From Rhodococcus sp. 14-1411-2a (GTDB taxonomy: Bacteria; Actinomycetota; Actinomycetes; Mycobacteriales; Mycobacteriaceae): a DNA stretch of 64,000 bases. Location: contig NZ_NPGA01000014.1 of the NCBI RefSeq assembly GCF_002259485.1, positions 62,001-126,000 on the forward strand, given 5' to 3'. The notes beneath the pieces were generated by a model. That model worked only from the letters and a program-made list of their open reading frames with translations, did no database searches and was not told the DNA's origin. Below, piece by piece: positions 63,986 to 64,000 of the stretch. A program made the position numbers and the translations under genes. The stretch's first letter is position 1; the number at the start of each line of letters is the position of its first letter.

Positions 63986-64000
63986 GAGATCCTGGGCAAC

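Overview
The window looks like a chromosomal segment of a mycolic-acid actinobacterium, most likely Rhodococcus or a close relative. It is GC-rich and has many GTG or TTG starts and overlapping operons. It carries mycolata-specific genes: both galactofuranosyltransferases of arabinogalactan synthesis, a galactan Wzm/Wzt exporter, a mycolyltransferase and the proteasome activator Bpa. Two blocks follow gene orders known from Mycobacterium tuberculosis: the Rv3777-Rv3783 neighbourhood (about 6.8-12.6 kb) and Rv2498c-Rv2502c plus Rv2506 (about 27-34 kb). The genus is inferred; there is no marker gene here.

Layout. At 1-4 kb are a truncated membrane protein, then an operon of a D-aminoacylase-like amidohydrolase, a TetR regulator and an alpha/beta hydrolase. 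At 4-12.6 kb is the cell-wall block: glfT2, then leftward wzm-wzt-glfT1-methyltransferase, bpa, an aminotransferase-like protein lacking its PLP lysine, and a quinone oxidoreductase. From 12.6-20.9 kb lie housekeeping and envelope genes with three tRNA genes (Ser-TGA, Ser-GCT, Arg-ACG). From 21-27 kb are accessory genes: small membrane proteins, LysE and BCCT transporters, an EEP-fold protein and a class A beta-lactamase lipoprotein.

From 27-33.9 kb is a complete leucine/isovalerate module (accD1-accA1-fadE19-MaoC hydratase-citE) with a divergent TetR regulator. From 33.9-38.8 kb are a PorA-family protein, an MFS carrier, a nickel/cobalt permease and a secreted lipase. From 38.8-44 kb is an aromatic meta-cleavage cluster (SDR, MhpA-like hydroxylase, FAH hydrolase, two-domain extradiol dioxygenase) with a divergent TetR gene and three evenly built operator-like repeats. 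From 44-49 kb a four-gene oxidative operon joins an SDR, a Baeyer-Villiger-type monooxygenase, an iron-sulfur reductase and a protein of the predicted metal-dependent hydrolase type that carries a ferritin-like di-iron ligand pattern.

From 49-54.6 kb an unusual operon combines a flavin amine oxidase, an SRPBCC protein, a PfkB sugar kinase, a class II aldolase and an MFS carrier under a divergent TetR gene. From 54.6-63 kb is a fatty-acid block: an aldehyde dehydrogenase-acyl-CoA synthetase operon, and a fadE-fadA-fadB-tetR operon. The two promoters share a nearly identical 19-bp palindrome. The window ends with a GntR/FCD regulator and an intergenic region holding three inverted repeats.

The strongest leads for something undescribed are four: the kinase/aldolase/amine-oxidase operon; the putative di-iron oxygenase with its own reductase; the coiled-coil methyltransferase inside the galactan-export operon; and the lysine-less aminotransferase. 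No CRISPR array, prophage, insertion sequence or rRNA was seen. No gene-free stretch exceeds about 300 bases except around the tRNAs. In 14494-14749, 22565-22764 and 34917-35116 I see only ordinary intergenic DNA.
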